A model generated the notes under the pieces. That model was not told the origin of the DNA. It worked only from the letters and a program-made list of their open reading frames with translations, and made no database searches. This document shows, one piece after another, positions 23,101 to 31,560 of a stretch of DNA of 64,000 nucleotides. The position numbers and the translations under genes are program-made. Each line of letters begins with the position of its first letter. Position 1 is the stretch's first letter. The stretch is from NCBI GenBank assembly GCA_026122225.1, contig JANEZZ010002355.1:1176450-1240449 (forward strand), written 5' to 3'. This stretch comes from Heloderma charlesbogerti (taxonomy: Eukaryota; Chordata; Lepidosauria; Squamata; Helodermatidae).

Positions 23101-26100
23101 GGGGACGACTGAGAAAAGGAATGAAATGGTATTACAGCAGGTGTTGGAAAGACAGGATGGACAGACTGGCAGGAGGTGTCAGGATTGGTCCCAAGTTCCC
23201 TAGTTTGGTTTCTGACTTGGATTCAGAGACAGAGCTGGAAGAAGCCCAGATGAGACAGGGAGCAGGGGAAGACATTCCCCAAGACTCTCCAAGCAGTCAG
23301 CGAAGAACCTTCCCAGGGGCTTATCGACCAGGAGGGCCAGGCTCAGAGACTGTCTTTCCTCCTCCCTGTGGAAACCCAGCTTTTGTTGGAGAAGGGAGCA
23401 GCAAAATTGACAGATGCCAGAACCCGTCACCGAGCTAAGCAGATGGAGCTGAGAGGAGGTGGGAGGCTTTCCACCAGATTGGCTGCCCATCAGACGTTGG
23501 GTCAGGAGGATCCTTCCTGAAGGGAGGAGCCCAGAAAATGCCTGTCCAGAATGGTGGGAAACCTGTCCATTAGTTGAAATGCAACTGCCCTGCTTTCAGT
23601 AGTTCTCTTACAAAAGTGCTATTTAGCGAATTAGGCCTAGAGGGCAGCTCCCTGCCTTTGCAGTCACCTCAGGTATAAAGAGGTGCTATTAACTGAATTA
23701 AAGTTTGTGGATTGCACAGCCAGTTTCTGTTGCCTCACTACTCAGCGGGAGGGCTTGGAATCCATGACAGGAACCAAGCTGGAGGAGGAGTACTTTTCTG
23801 GAAACAAAAAAATCATTAGGTTCCCTTCAGCCATAGCTACAGCCCCAAACAGGACATAAGGATATTGTGCTAGCCTAGTCCAGAGATCCCTCTTTCTTAG
23901 CATAGGGGGTAAATTCCAGAAGAACAATGTGTGTGTAGAATCCTATTTCTTGTCATAGATTGTATTATGTATGTATTACATTTATATCCTAACTTTCTTC
24001 CATTGTGGAACTCAAGGTGGCTACATGTGGTTCCCAGGTGGTCTCCCCTCCACGCATTGACCAGACCCAGACCTGCTTAGCCTCTGCAAGGTGGCTGCCT
24101 CATGTGCCTTCAGACCATGTCTTGGTCTTTGCTAGATCAAGGCGCTACACTCAAGTCCAAGTTCTAAAACAAAATAACTGCTTATATTATAACTGCTTAT
24201 AAAAGTTTAAAATAACTTTTAACACTCTTTAAGAAGTCATCTTCTCCACCTACTTGTGTTAGCTAGACTTGGATGTTCAAACATCTTCTTTCCTGACTTG
24301 GGACTTCCTATAGAATTTGGGAATCCAAACTCTTAGTAATGTAGTCTTCACAAACAGTTCTGAATCCAAATTAAGTAGCTCCCCTCTCTTTATCCAATTT
24401 GTATAAGTGAAAAAGTTGGCAAGCTTTGCCTGCACTTCTAACAGCTATTGGCAAATGGGATTAACATTATCATCTGTTCAATAGGTCAGAATGAAACGTG
24501 ATAAAAACTGAACTCCGTATACCTAAATGGAAGGTCAGTGTTCTTTCTAGATGGGTTTTAACTTCCATCACCACAAGCTTGTAAATATAGATACTTGTCT
24601 GGTTGCCATAGCAATGAATAGGTTACCTCCAGACAATCAAGCAAGAAAGTTAATATTATGTATTTATTCAATTTGTGCCTCACCTTTCTACCAAGACAAT
24701 GGCACTCAAGGCTTGGCATGGTGGGGAATATAAACTACGAGTGGAGTTATTTTTCTTACAGCCATCTCTGCCATGCAATAGTAAACAGAGGTGCATGGAC
24801 AGGCTACTAAATGTTTTTGTGGGCTCGTAGCATTTGTAGATGCATTTGCAAGGCTAAATTATCAGGAGATTTATTTCAGTAAGACATCCCACACCCAAAA
24901 TAGAAGGCTGCAAAAAAGGGCATCACAAAAGAAAGAAATAGACAGATAAAGTACCCTAGTTAAAGAAAAACAGGACAAGACAATCCAGTAATCAGATATA
25001 ATTGTTGTTGTTGTTGTCCCCAAAACCCCAAAGCAAAACTGTGGAAGGCAGCTTCCAGGGCCATAGCTCAATGGTAAGAGCACATGCTTTGTATGCAAAG
25101 GGGCCTAAGTTCAGTTCCTGGTATCTCCAGGTATGGCTGGGAAAGACTGTGAAACTCTGTAGAACTATTGCCAGTCAGTGTAGCCCAGCTTTCCTCAACA
25201 GGGTGCCTTCCAGATGTTTGGGACTACAACTTCCATCACTGCCATCCTGGCTGGGAATGATGGGAGGTGTGTTCCAAACCATCTGGAGGACACCAGGTTG
25301 GGGAACGTAGGTGTAGACAACAGTGTGAGCTAGACAGAAGAATGGCCTGATTCGATATAAGACAGCTTCCTATGTTCAGTGAGGCTAGGCAGCCATGCTT
25401 CTTATTTTGATAAGATGCATCTATCAAAGGTGCATCAGGTTAGATGATTCTATAGGGCAAGCTTCACAGGTATACCTTGTGTTACTTCCAATATAGGCAG
25501 GCATGCGGGTGAAGGATCACCATACAGGGATTTTATGAGGGGGAGATCACAAGTGGGCCTTAGCATTGCACTCTCACTCCATTTCTCATAAATGTGGAGA
25601 AGTACACACAATGTTCTGGGCTGGTGCCAGGTTAATTGCTCGTTTCTCCCTCCTGGTTAATTGCTCATTTGTCCCACGATGTGTGTGTGGGGTGGGGGGC
25701 CTGCAAGGGTGAAGCATACATGCCCAAGGCTTGCCTCGATCTCTCCCCATGCCTAGTAATATTGTGAAGCGTGTAGTTATCACCCAAGCAGGCATTGAAT
25801 GCACCTACTTAGAGCACATACACACAGAGCCATGCAAGACAGTTTTACCATAACTTTGCTGGTTATCATTTTGTTGTTGAAAGTTCGTCCAGGTAGGATT
25901 AACATTGCCAGACCACATATGTGAGTAGTGGTGGCAAGGATCTGCCCTCCAGATTCTAAATGCTCCCCCTTTACAGACTTTCTCCAGGAATTGAGATAGA
26001 GACCTAGAGCAGACTCCTCCCTCCCCACTGACTTGGCATGGTGGGGAAGTATGTACTAGGGATGCTGGAGAAATTCGAGATGGACTAAAATGAGCTCGGA

Positions 26101-29100
26101 TTTCTAAGAACCCGACCTGCGGAATCCGCTGCAGAGTGACGCCCTCAGGCCATGCAGAGTCCGTGGACTTTCGGATTATTTTTTTACTTTCCCGAAATTT
26201 ACGCATATAAATTTGTAGGAAAATGCATGCATTTCTGCTGAGGAAAAGTTGAATGGAATGGGGGATAATACGCTACATGTTATGTACAAAGGTAAATTAT
26301 GTAAACACTTATGTAAATACTTACATAATTATTTGTGTATTTTTCTGCACGATTAAAAAAAAATTGCATCCGTCTGTGGGCAGACAACAGAGCAAAAGGC
26401 ACCTGACAATCCACGAAACACAGACAGAGCAGATTTTACTCAGTCCATACGTCCCTAGTATGTACTTCCTTCCAGTCAGTAGAGGCTGGTGGCTCCAATT
26501 TTGGTGGGGCAATGCATCAGCTCTGGGTTTCAGTCGGAACTCTAAAGGAGCTATCCAAGGTGCTGAAACCCAGAATGGATTCACAGCCCCACTGAAATCA
26601 GCTCCACCAGCCTCCACTGCTTCCAGTTCCCAATTGCTGGGCTACAACACAGGGAACTTCAATTCAGCAGACAATACTCAAAGTGACAGTACAATTATCC
26701 CCAAGAAGCTGGTAAGGGATTATGGGACTTGTAGTCCAAAACATCTGGAGGGTACCAGGTTGCCTCCTCTTGGTTTACACAGTACTTTAAAGCTAAAATG
26801 CAGTGTGATTTTGAGAAGGTGTTTCCACACCAACGTATTGTAATCCTGTCCACACCAGAATCCCATTAACATTTTTGAGAAAAGGCGGGGCGGGGGGGAC
26901 AACAACAACCAGATTTCCACAGACCTAATTGGCAGAACTAGTGTACTTGTCTACTCTTAGGCAGTACTTACTTCATACGTCATATAAATTGAAAGTGCCA
27001 CGATACCAAAGTTGTAAACAACCATTATTTCCCTCAGAGAAAAAGGTTTTCTGTTCTCCATGAACTTTGGTCCCAGATTAGTGACAAAATAGATATAAGC
27101 TGCAATAATAACCGTCTGTGGCAAAGGCGAAGACATGAGCGGGTAGCCAGCGGCTCGTGGATCTGGAAAAGAGATTTAAAAAGTAGTTTCTTAATTCTTA
27201 CAGGTTCTGAACTAACTATAAAGGATATTCTTTACTTAAAATGACTATTATATTATTATTATTAATTAATTAATATTATTAATAATAACAAATATTATAT
27301 TATTACCATTATAATTACTATTACTATTATATTTTTAAAAACAAAATGACACTTCTGGGGAAGCATTTAATGTGAAATGTACTTAGGCCCTCTGAACAAA
27401 GTGCTAGCCTTCATTAACCTGCTTGAGATACCTAGCAAAATGTTCATGAGCTTTAAAGGAAGTCACTTGGATCAGGTATATATTCCCACCTCCCCAGGTG
27501 ATTTGGGACATCACCAAACATGAAAGGCATCTACTCAGGGCCAACATAGCATGTCCAATGCGGATTCTGATTCAGAAAAGTCCGAATGGTAGTCACTGGA
27601 TTTCAGTTCCTATTGCATTGGTGGATCCCATGATCCTTTTGGGGTACTTGTGGTTGGAGGAATTGCAAGCATGAAAGGCAAAAACAATTAGTTACCAGTA
27701 GCAGGTGGCAACAAGTTCTGACAAACAGCTCATAAATAGGGCTTTCCAACCATAATAGAATGTCAAACTACACCACCCTTCCTGCTTATTTCCACCCTCA
27801 TGAAGCATTGTAAAGTTCATCTGGATGTTTATGGGCTTGGGAGGAGGCAGAGTTTTCAGCACATAAAACTGATTCACCTATAGTACCAGTGTACGAAACA
27901 CAGGCCCAATGCCATTTTATGGTGCCAATTGAGCAAGGCAAACCACAGACCAGAAGTGCCCCATATTAAACCGTTTGGGTTGAGAACCCATGGATTCAGA
28001 GCCAGCTCTCACCAATAGTTAAAACACGGCCAATTCCACCTTAGTTTGATGGGTTCTGGGCTAGTTTTCAACTGGAACAAGGCTTCCCCTCCCCCATATA
28101 AATTCCACCGTCCTTTACAATCACGGGAAGTGGTAGAACACGAACTTTTGACAATGGCAGCAGATAATCTTCTTTCTAACTACTTTCTCCTGTACAAAAG
28201 ATGACCAAGCCTGACAGAAAAAGATTTTGCAGTAAGAATAGGATGATTATTGAATATGTTGAAAGGGGGGCAAGGTTTGAAGACATTTTGAATGCAGCAA
28301 GCGAAGGAATAGATGGATGCTGACCGCACAGCAGAGAGGAGAAAGATTTTAGAGGAAGACTTTTATTTTATTTATTTATTACATTTACATCCTCCCTTTT
28401 TATCCTTAAGGAACCTAAGGTGGTGTACATAATCCTCCTCCTCTCTATTTTATCCTCACAACAACCCTGTGAGGTAGGTTGGGCTGAGAGTCTGTGACTG
28501 GCCCAAAGTCACCCAGTGGACTTCCATGGCTGAGTGGGGAGTAGAACCCAGATCTCCCGACTCCCAGTCCAACACTACACTACACAAGCTCTCATTTTGA
28601 GCCTTCTCTCTATCATGTTCAACTTGCAAAGGTGCACACATACATTAACTTCTGTTCTCCTTACATTTTAAGAGGAAACTTTATACATAGCAATTTCCAA
28701 AACTGCTCAGGTGCAGCACTCATGCTTGACTGGACATTTATAAAACAAAACAAGACACAATTTTGTCTGTTCCAATTAAATGTCTTCCAAAAATGCTCAT
28801 TAGAGCAGAGAGGTATTCCGCTCATGTCTCCTGCTGACATATTGCTGGGGCAGCCTTTGCAATTCTGTCTGTCTCGGGGCTAAACTACAAGCTATGTTAA
28901 ATACATAGCATACAGCTGATCCGCACCTCCCCCGCCCTTGAAATGAACATGTGGACCCTGATCCAGATTGGGACCACTGTCTGTGAGATGGGGATGTTTA
29001 AAACTTCCCAGCCACTTCCCCCCACCTAAATTCAGCCCCTTCTATGGGGTTAAAGAAGTGGGGGGAAACCTCAATTGATGCCAATGAAGCATTTTTATAT

Positions 29101-31535
29101 TATGGGCAAGATTGTATTTTTAAGGATTTTAATCTTTGTAAACCACCCAGAGAACACTGGCTATTGGGCAGTATGGAAACAGAATGAATGAATGAAATGA
29201 AGGAATGAATGAATATAATCACTGCCACCAGTTGTGGCGATGGCCATTGGCTTAGACAGGTTTTGATAGGACTGGACAAATTAATGGAGGCTAGACCGTG
29301 AACAGTCCATGGTTATTAGCCACAATGGCTAAATGGAACTTGGCCACAGTAGGTGACAGGATGCTGGACTAGATGAGCCTTTGATCTGATCCAGGACTTA
29401 CATTCTCAACTACTCATAGGCATCACCTTGCTCTTGAGGTTTTCACAATGTATGGTATCGATTTCATTTCCCAAGACAACTAATGCTCTAAATCAGCCTT
29501 CCCCTACCAGCTGCCATCCAGATGTTTTGGATTACAACACCCATCATCTCTTGGCTGGGGTGGATGGGAGTTGCCATCCAAAACATCTGGAGGGCGCCTG
29601 GTTGGGAAACACTGTTCTGAATGGATTCAGGCTGAAGCAGCACTTTTAAAAGGTTCTGTGTCATTTTGTAGTGATATAAAACATGACTGATTGAAGTCTA
29701 CCTAGGGATGTCAGAGAATTCCGCCACGGATCTCGGGGAGGCCGAATGCCAGTGCATTCGGCCCCCCAAAATCAGTGGTGGAACGGCCTGCCCCCCCCGC
29801 CCCCCCCGGGACGAGACTTACCTGCGGCGGATCTTCTGGGCAGCGGCGGCTCCGGCTCCGGTTTGGCGGCAGTTCGGCGGCGGCCGGTCTTCTGACCGGC
29901 TGCCGCCGCCACCGCCATTTCCAGTTAAAAAAAAAAAAAGACGGGATAGGCTACGTAAAGATTTACGTAGCCTATCACAGCTAGGTTTTTTAAAAAAAAA
30001 CGTGATAGGCTACGTAAATGTTTACGTAGCCTATCACGTCTGACTTTTTAAAAAAAACAACCGCGCATACGCAAATGGCGGCGGCTATGGCCGCCGCCAT
30101 TTGCGTTCCTTATTTTGGCACATCTTCGTCTACGTCAAGATTTACGTAGACTAAGATGGCGAAAATAAGGGGAACGCAAATAGCGTAGCCGCTACGCTAT
30201 TTGCGTTCCCCTTATTTTCACCGTCTTAATGTACGTAAATCTTGATGTAGATGAAGACGTGCCAAAATAAGGAACGCAAATGGCGGCGGTCATAGCCGCC
30301 GCCATTTGCGTACGCACGTTGTTGTTGTTGTTTTTAAGTCAGACGTGATAGGCTACGTAAACATTTACATAACCTATCACGGCTGACTGCAGGGACGCAA
30401 ACGGCGGCGGCTACGGCTGCTGCCATTTGCGTCCCTGCTAGCCAGCGGCTGGATGTCCGGCTGCTGGTGGAGCCGGCCGGCGGCTCCGCGGAATCCCTGC
30501 GGAGCGGAACCGTCCGGTCAGGATTCCAGGGGGGAGGATTCCGGGGGGAGGGACGGAACACCTCCCCCCCACCATCAACATAATCCGCGAACAGGTAAGT
30601 GACTTTCGTACATCCTTCAGTAGAAGTCGTAACAGGCAATAACTCAACAATTCTAAGATCTAAAAGGATCATATCTAAATTTAAGTTACAGAGATCTAGG
30701 ATCCAAATACAGGTGTATAGAGAGGGTCTAGTAATAATGAAAAATAATTTTTTTCTTTCTTCTTGAAGAGTAGCTGCAGCTATATGTCAATTGGCAGCTC
30801 TGGAAATAGTCTATAGTTCTGTGGCCTGCATAAGTTTCACTAGTTTGGCAAATGTGCATAAAATTATCTTGAAGCATAATTTAGCATTCATTACTGTCTT
30901 GTGCATGTATACATCTAGCATTTTAACTATGCCCATTTTTTAACTTGCAAATGTACGCTGCAAGTTGTACAAGTAATCCAACAAGTCATATTTTGCTCCT
31001 CAGAAAGTACTTATGGGTGTGTCAATACCAGCTTATTCGCATGCAGTTTATTGCTTGTGTGGAGGCAACATGAATATCTGGTGCAGTCTGCTACACATCT
31101 TGTGTTCCATCTTCAGTTCTTCCCCATTACCACCTGACTTGTTCCTTCCTATTAAATGTTGCCCTCCTATATCCCCACATATTTCTGAACAAACTTGGCT
31201 TAGCCACCACACACAGATATGCATTTAGGACACAAAAATGGGCGGGCGGGTGCTGTTGCACTCCTGTCCTGCTTGTGGGTTTCCTGTGGGCAGCTGGTTG
31301 GCCAGTGTGTGAACAGAATGCTGGACTAGATGGACTTTGGTCTGATCCAGCATTGCCCTTCTTATGTTCTTAATATACATTTCAATTTTTTTTTTTAGGA
31401 ATTCTTAAAACAGTTCCAGATGTGGTGAAAGTACATACAATTAATGGACATTATTGGGGATCAAAACTCACCAGCATCTTTAATCCATTCATCATAAAGC
31501 GATGCTGCCTTCAGTGTCAGATTTCTAAAAGCCAT
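14411..31535 (-). CDS. ELOVL7: ELOVL7, very-long-chain fatty acid elongase 7 (whole coding span)
   Basis: Seven coding exons on the minus strand join in frame (64+191+81+57+106+137+210 bp) to give 281 codons including every split codon, plus a stop; this equals the human protein length. ELOVL7 is an ER multi-pass 3-keto acyl-CoA synthase that condenses malonyl-CoA with C16-C20 acyl-CoAs, the rate-setting step of elongation. The chain holds the KFIELLDT motif (residues 124-131), the HVFHH histidine box (147-151) and the HVFMYTYY motif with H181. In human ELOVL7 the corresponding H150 and H181 lie in the active site. The last four residues, KKAE, fit a KKxx ER-retrieval signal. All exon boundaries have GT/AG sites and matching phases. 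No stop, frameshift or repeat interrupts an exon. Paralogues such as ELOVL1 are excluded by close peptide similarity along the whole length. Confidence 0.97.
14985..15095. repeat. Dispersed repeat, family X partial copy 3
   Basis: GAAGATCCCCTCCACGC, TATTGGATAGGCGGTCAAC and GAGGCGGCCGCC parallel 52440-52520. Confidence 0.65.
15957..16093 (-). CDS. ELOVL7: ELOVL7 sixth coding exon
   Basis: This 137-bp exon completes the split Gly codon and encodes residues 167-212, from [20 protein letters not shown] to the [14 protein letters not shown] block. The acceptor is ccaacag and the donor gtgagt (RC of 15951-15956). H181 lies in the HVFMYTYYG motif, the second catalytic histidine region. Confidence 0.96.
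16478..16826. mobile_element. Nonautonomous hAT element, sister of the 12.6-kb copy
   Basis: The termini are CAGGGATGGGCAGA and the RC of TCTGCCCATGTCTG. The flanks CTCTACAC (16470-16477) and CTCTACAT (16827-16834) match at 7 of 8. It lies in the ELOVL7 intron upstream of the sixth coding exon. Confidence 0.87.
17000..17216 (-). mobile_element. tRNA-derived SINE, older reverse copy
   Basis: Reverse-oriented: TTTTATCCTCACAATAACCC, then TTTGAACCTGGGTTTCTCCA (B-box region) near 17170-17190. It is more diverged than the others. Confidence 0.75.
18000..18125. repeat. Foldback MITE, family 1
   Basis: The arms are CCTGATGCTCTCCACGTGTT and AGGGCACCAGGTTGGGGAAA. Confidence 0.85.
19648..19775. repeat. 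Foldback MITE, family 2
   Basis: The arms are AAGCCTATGTTTAGACAGAA and CTGTCTAAACATCCATAGGA, with the core CTACAATTCCCAGCATGCTC and its inverse. Confidence 0.87.
19971..20076 (-). CDS. ELOVL7: ELOVL7 fifth coding exon (HxxHH box)
   Basis: This 106-bp exon encodes 35 residues plus one base, starting [20 protein letters not shown] and continuing through the [10 protein letters not shown] block. The acceptor is atttcag and the donor gtagta (RC of 19965-19970), a weaker but valid GT site. HVFHH is the catalytic histidine box of ELOVL enzymes. Confidence 0.96.
20128..20161. repeat. (CT)n microsatellite
   Basis: About 16 CT units in the ELOVL7 intron between the fourth and fifth coding exons, about 50 bp upstream of the fifth exon's acceptor in gene direction. 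Confidence 0.95.
20557..20613 (-). CDS. ELOVL7: ELOVL7 fourth coding exon (KxxExxDT motif)
   Basis: This 57-bp exon encodes [19 protein letters not shown] (19 residues) between acceptor tatgcag and donor gtaagt (RC of 20551-20556). It carries the KxxExxDT motif that marks the elongase family. It is too short to appear as an ordinary open frame. Confidence 0.95.
21021..21122. repeat. Foldback MITE family 1, short form
   Basis: The arms are AGCCTTCCCCAGCTTAACAC and ATGCCAGGTTGGGGAAGGCT, with a shortened core. Confidence 0.85.
21255..22560. repeat. Unnamed repeat, copy 1, interrupted by L2
   Basis: About 21270-21625 and 22470-22555 match 45635-46280 in the same order: ATTGGAATACTTGTAAAAAT / ACTGGAATACTTGTAAAAAT, CTTCCCTTACATTGCTTAAA / TTTCCCTTACATTGTTTAAA, ATGATATGCTGACAACCACT (identical in both), and ACTTTGAAACTGCCAAGCTT. 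It is either a dispersed element of unknown class or a local duplication. Confidence 0.75.
21626..22469 (+). mobile_element. L2-type LINE, 3' part of ORF2 and tail
   Basis: The frame reads [20 protein letters not shown], then SCLDYCNAL, a stop, and after it [10 protein letters not shown]...[13 protein letters not shown] and [15 protein letters not shown], which is the C-terminus of L2/CR1-group reverse-transcriptase proteins. It ends in an (AATA)/(AAAC) tail. It is broken by a stop near 21877. It was inserted into the unknown repeat that is shared with 45.6 kb. Confidence 0.85.
22739..22819 (-). CDS. ELOVL7: ELOVL7 third coding exon
   Basis: This 81-bp phase-0 exon encodes 27 residues, [20 protein letters not shown] and RSPMALR. 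The acceptor is ctgcag and the donor gtaagt (RC of 22733-22738). The segment is the conserved luminal loop, with the CDxVDYS block shared by ELOVL1 and ELOVL7. Confidence 0.95.
23177..23769 (+). mobile_element. Solo LTR (TGTCAGGATTGG type)
   Basis: The stretch begins TGTCAGGATTGG and ends TCCATGACA, with TG/CA termini. A possible poly(A) region TTAAAG lies near 23699. It shares the CAGACGTTGGGTCA block with the LTR at 34.2 kb. The flanks GGAGG and GGAAC match only partly. No internal retroviral genes are adjacent. Confidence 0.75.
23970..24150 (-). mobile_element. 5S-rRNA-derived SINE, reverse copy
   Basis: The minus strand shows the same CTTGAGTTCCACA-type tail next to a 5S-like block (RC of CGCATTGACCAGACCCAGAC and CTGCTTAGC). 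Confidence 0.65.
25064..25385 (+). mobile_element. tRNA-derived SINE of a second type, interrupted by a MITE
   Basis: The head reads CATAGCTCAATGGTAAGAGC, ATGCTTTGTATGCA and AAGTTCAGTTCCTGG, like an A/B-box tRNA. The 3' half (GAGCTAGACAGAAGAATGGC...AGGCAGCTTCCTATGTTC type) resumes after the foldback MITE at about 25184-25310. It is not a functional tRNA: there is no acceptor stem pairing. Confidence 0.8.
25184..25310. repeat. Foldback MITE family 1, nested in a tRNA SINE
   Basis: The arms are GCTTTCCTCAACAGGGTGCC and GACACCAGGTTGGGGAAC. GTGTAG-like repeats lie at both junctions with the SINE. Confidence 0.83.
26057..26457. mobile_element. hAT-type MITE with TAGGGATG ends, lacking the hairpin array (copy G)
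   Basis: A perfect 8-bp duplication GTATGTAC occurs at 26049-26056 and 26458-26465. The termini TAGGGATGCTGG and CATACGTCCCTA resemble those of the hairpin-array family, but the GC-rich block and splice-donor modules are absent. The only internal palindromic trace is a TATGTAAATACTTACATA-like hairpin near 26310. It could be a relative or source of the array elements. Confidence 0.85.
26708..26766. repeat. Foldback MITE family 1, right half
   Basis: GGGATTATGGGACTTGTAGT, CCAAAACATCTGGAGGGTAC and CAGGTTGCC; no left arm. Confidence 0.7.
26972..27162 (-). CDS. ELOVL7: ELOVL7 second coding exon
   Basis: This 191-bp exon has acceptor ttttccag and donor gtaagt (RC of 26966-26971). It completes the split Asp codon and encodes residues 22-85, from [17 protein letters not shown] through the first membrane segments and the [11 protein letters not shown] loop conserved in elongases, to SIYMTYE. 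The frame is intact. Confidence 0.96.
27241..27335. repeat. AT-rich (TTA/ATT)n tract
   Basis: An imperfect run of ATTATT and AATTAATTAAT units just upstream, in gene direction, of the second coding exon's acceptor. Confidence 0.9.
28358..28592 (-). mobile_element. tRNA-derived SINE (Sauria-SINE-like)
   Basis: Reverse copy: (TTTA)n at the left, TATCCTCACAACAACCCTGT, and a head ending in the RC of the tRNA-like boxes near 28590. Confidence 0.87.
29236..29405 (+). mobile_element. CR1 LINE 3' end, degraded
   Basis: This contains GACAAATTAATGGAGGCTAG, AGGATGCTGGACTAGATGAG and TTTGATCTGATCCAGGAC. Confidence 0.75.
29493..29611. repeat. Foldback MITE, family 1
   Basis: The arms are TCAGCCTTCCCCTACCAGCT and AGGGCGCCTGGTTGGGAAAC. 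It ends about 90 bp left of hairpin-array copy A. Confidence 0.83.
29703..30618. mobile_element. Hairpin-array hAT-type MITE, copy A
   Basis: The element opens TAGGGATGTCAGAGAATTC and closes with CGTACATCCTT. Hairpins occur in mirror order: GATAGGCTACG arms at about 29943-29978 and 30002-30037, CAAATGGCGGC arms, AGTCTACG arms, a GCAAATAGCG hairpin, then the same series reversed. Perfect outward CAGGTAAGT sites occur on the minus strand at 29815-29823 and on the plus strand at 30592-30600. No convincing 8-bp duplication was found. It lies in the ELOVL7 intron between the first two coding exons. Confidence 0.85.
31222..31372 (+). mobile_element. CR1 LINE 3' end
   Basis: This is a short copy with the HCTCCTGTCCTGCTTGTGGG-type segment, GCTGGACTAGATGGAC and TGATCCAGCATTGC, ending TTCTTATGTTCTTA. 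Confidence 0.85.
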
Positions 31536-31560
31536 TTTCAAGTAGGAGTTAGGCTTCCTC
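31472..31560 (-). CDS. ELOVL7: ELOVL7 exon with start codon
   Basis: The ATG is the RC of 31533-31535, followed by [20 protein letters not shown] and one base of the next codon (coding part 31472-31535). The donor is gtgagt (RC of 31466-31471). A probable acceptor, ccttag (RC of 31561-31566), would give a 25-nt 5' untranslated lead in this exon, implying at least one further upstream noncoding exon. The peptide aligns with the elongase N-terminus (LYDxWIKDADPR when joined to the next exon). Confidence 0.92.

Larger units (their letters stand above)
14621..31471 (-). other. ELOVL7: ELOVL7 introns between coding exons
   Basis: Introns occupy 14621-15956, 16094-19970, 20077-20556, 20614-22738, 22820-26971 and 27163-31471. 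Named repeats inside them are listed separately. Stretches with no element I can recognise include 17230-17990, 18130-19640, 22560-23170, 24200-24860, 27163-28355 (with an AT-rich (tta)n-like run at about 27240-27335), 28600-29230 and 30620-31215. Confidence 0.8.

Noticed and set aside
23121..23438. 105-codon frame
   Set aside because: It spans the start of the solo LTR at 23177; not conserved coding sequence.
25064..25136. Possible tRNA gene
   Set aside because: A- and B-box-like text is present, but the stems do not pair well and it continues into a SINE body.
26253..26843. 196-codon open frame
   Set aside because: It runs across MITE copy G, its target duplication and a family 1 MITE, so it is a chance frame.
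29940..30380. Evenly spaced short palindromic repeats resembling a CRISPR array
   Set aside because: The spacers are themselves repeated and palindromic, and the whole unit recurs as a transposon with 8-bp target duplications in a vertebrate genome.
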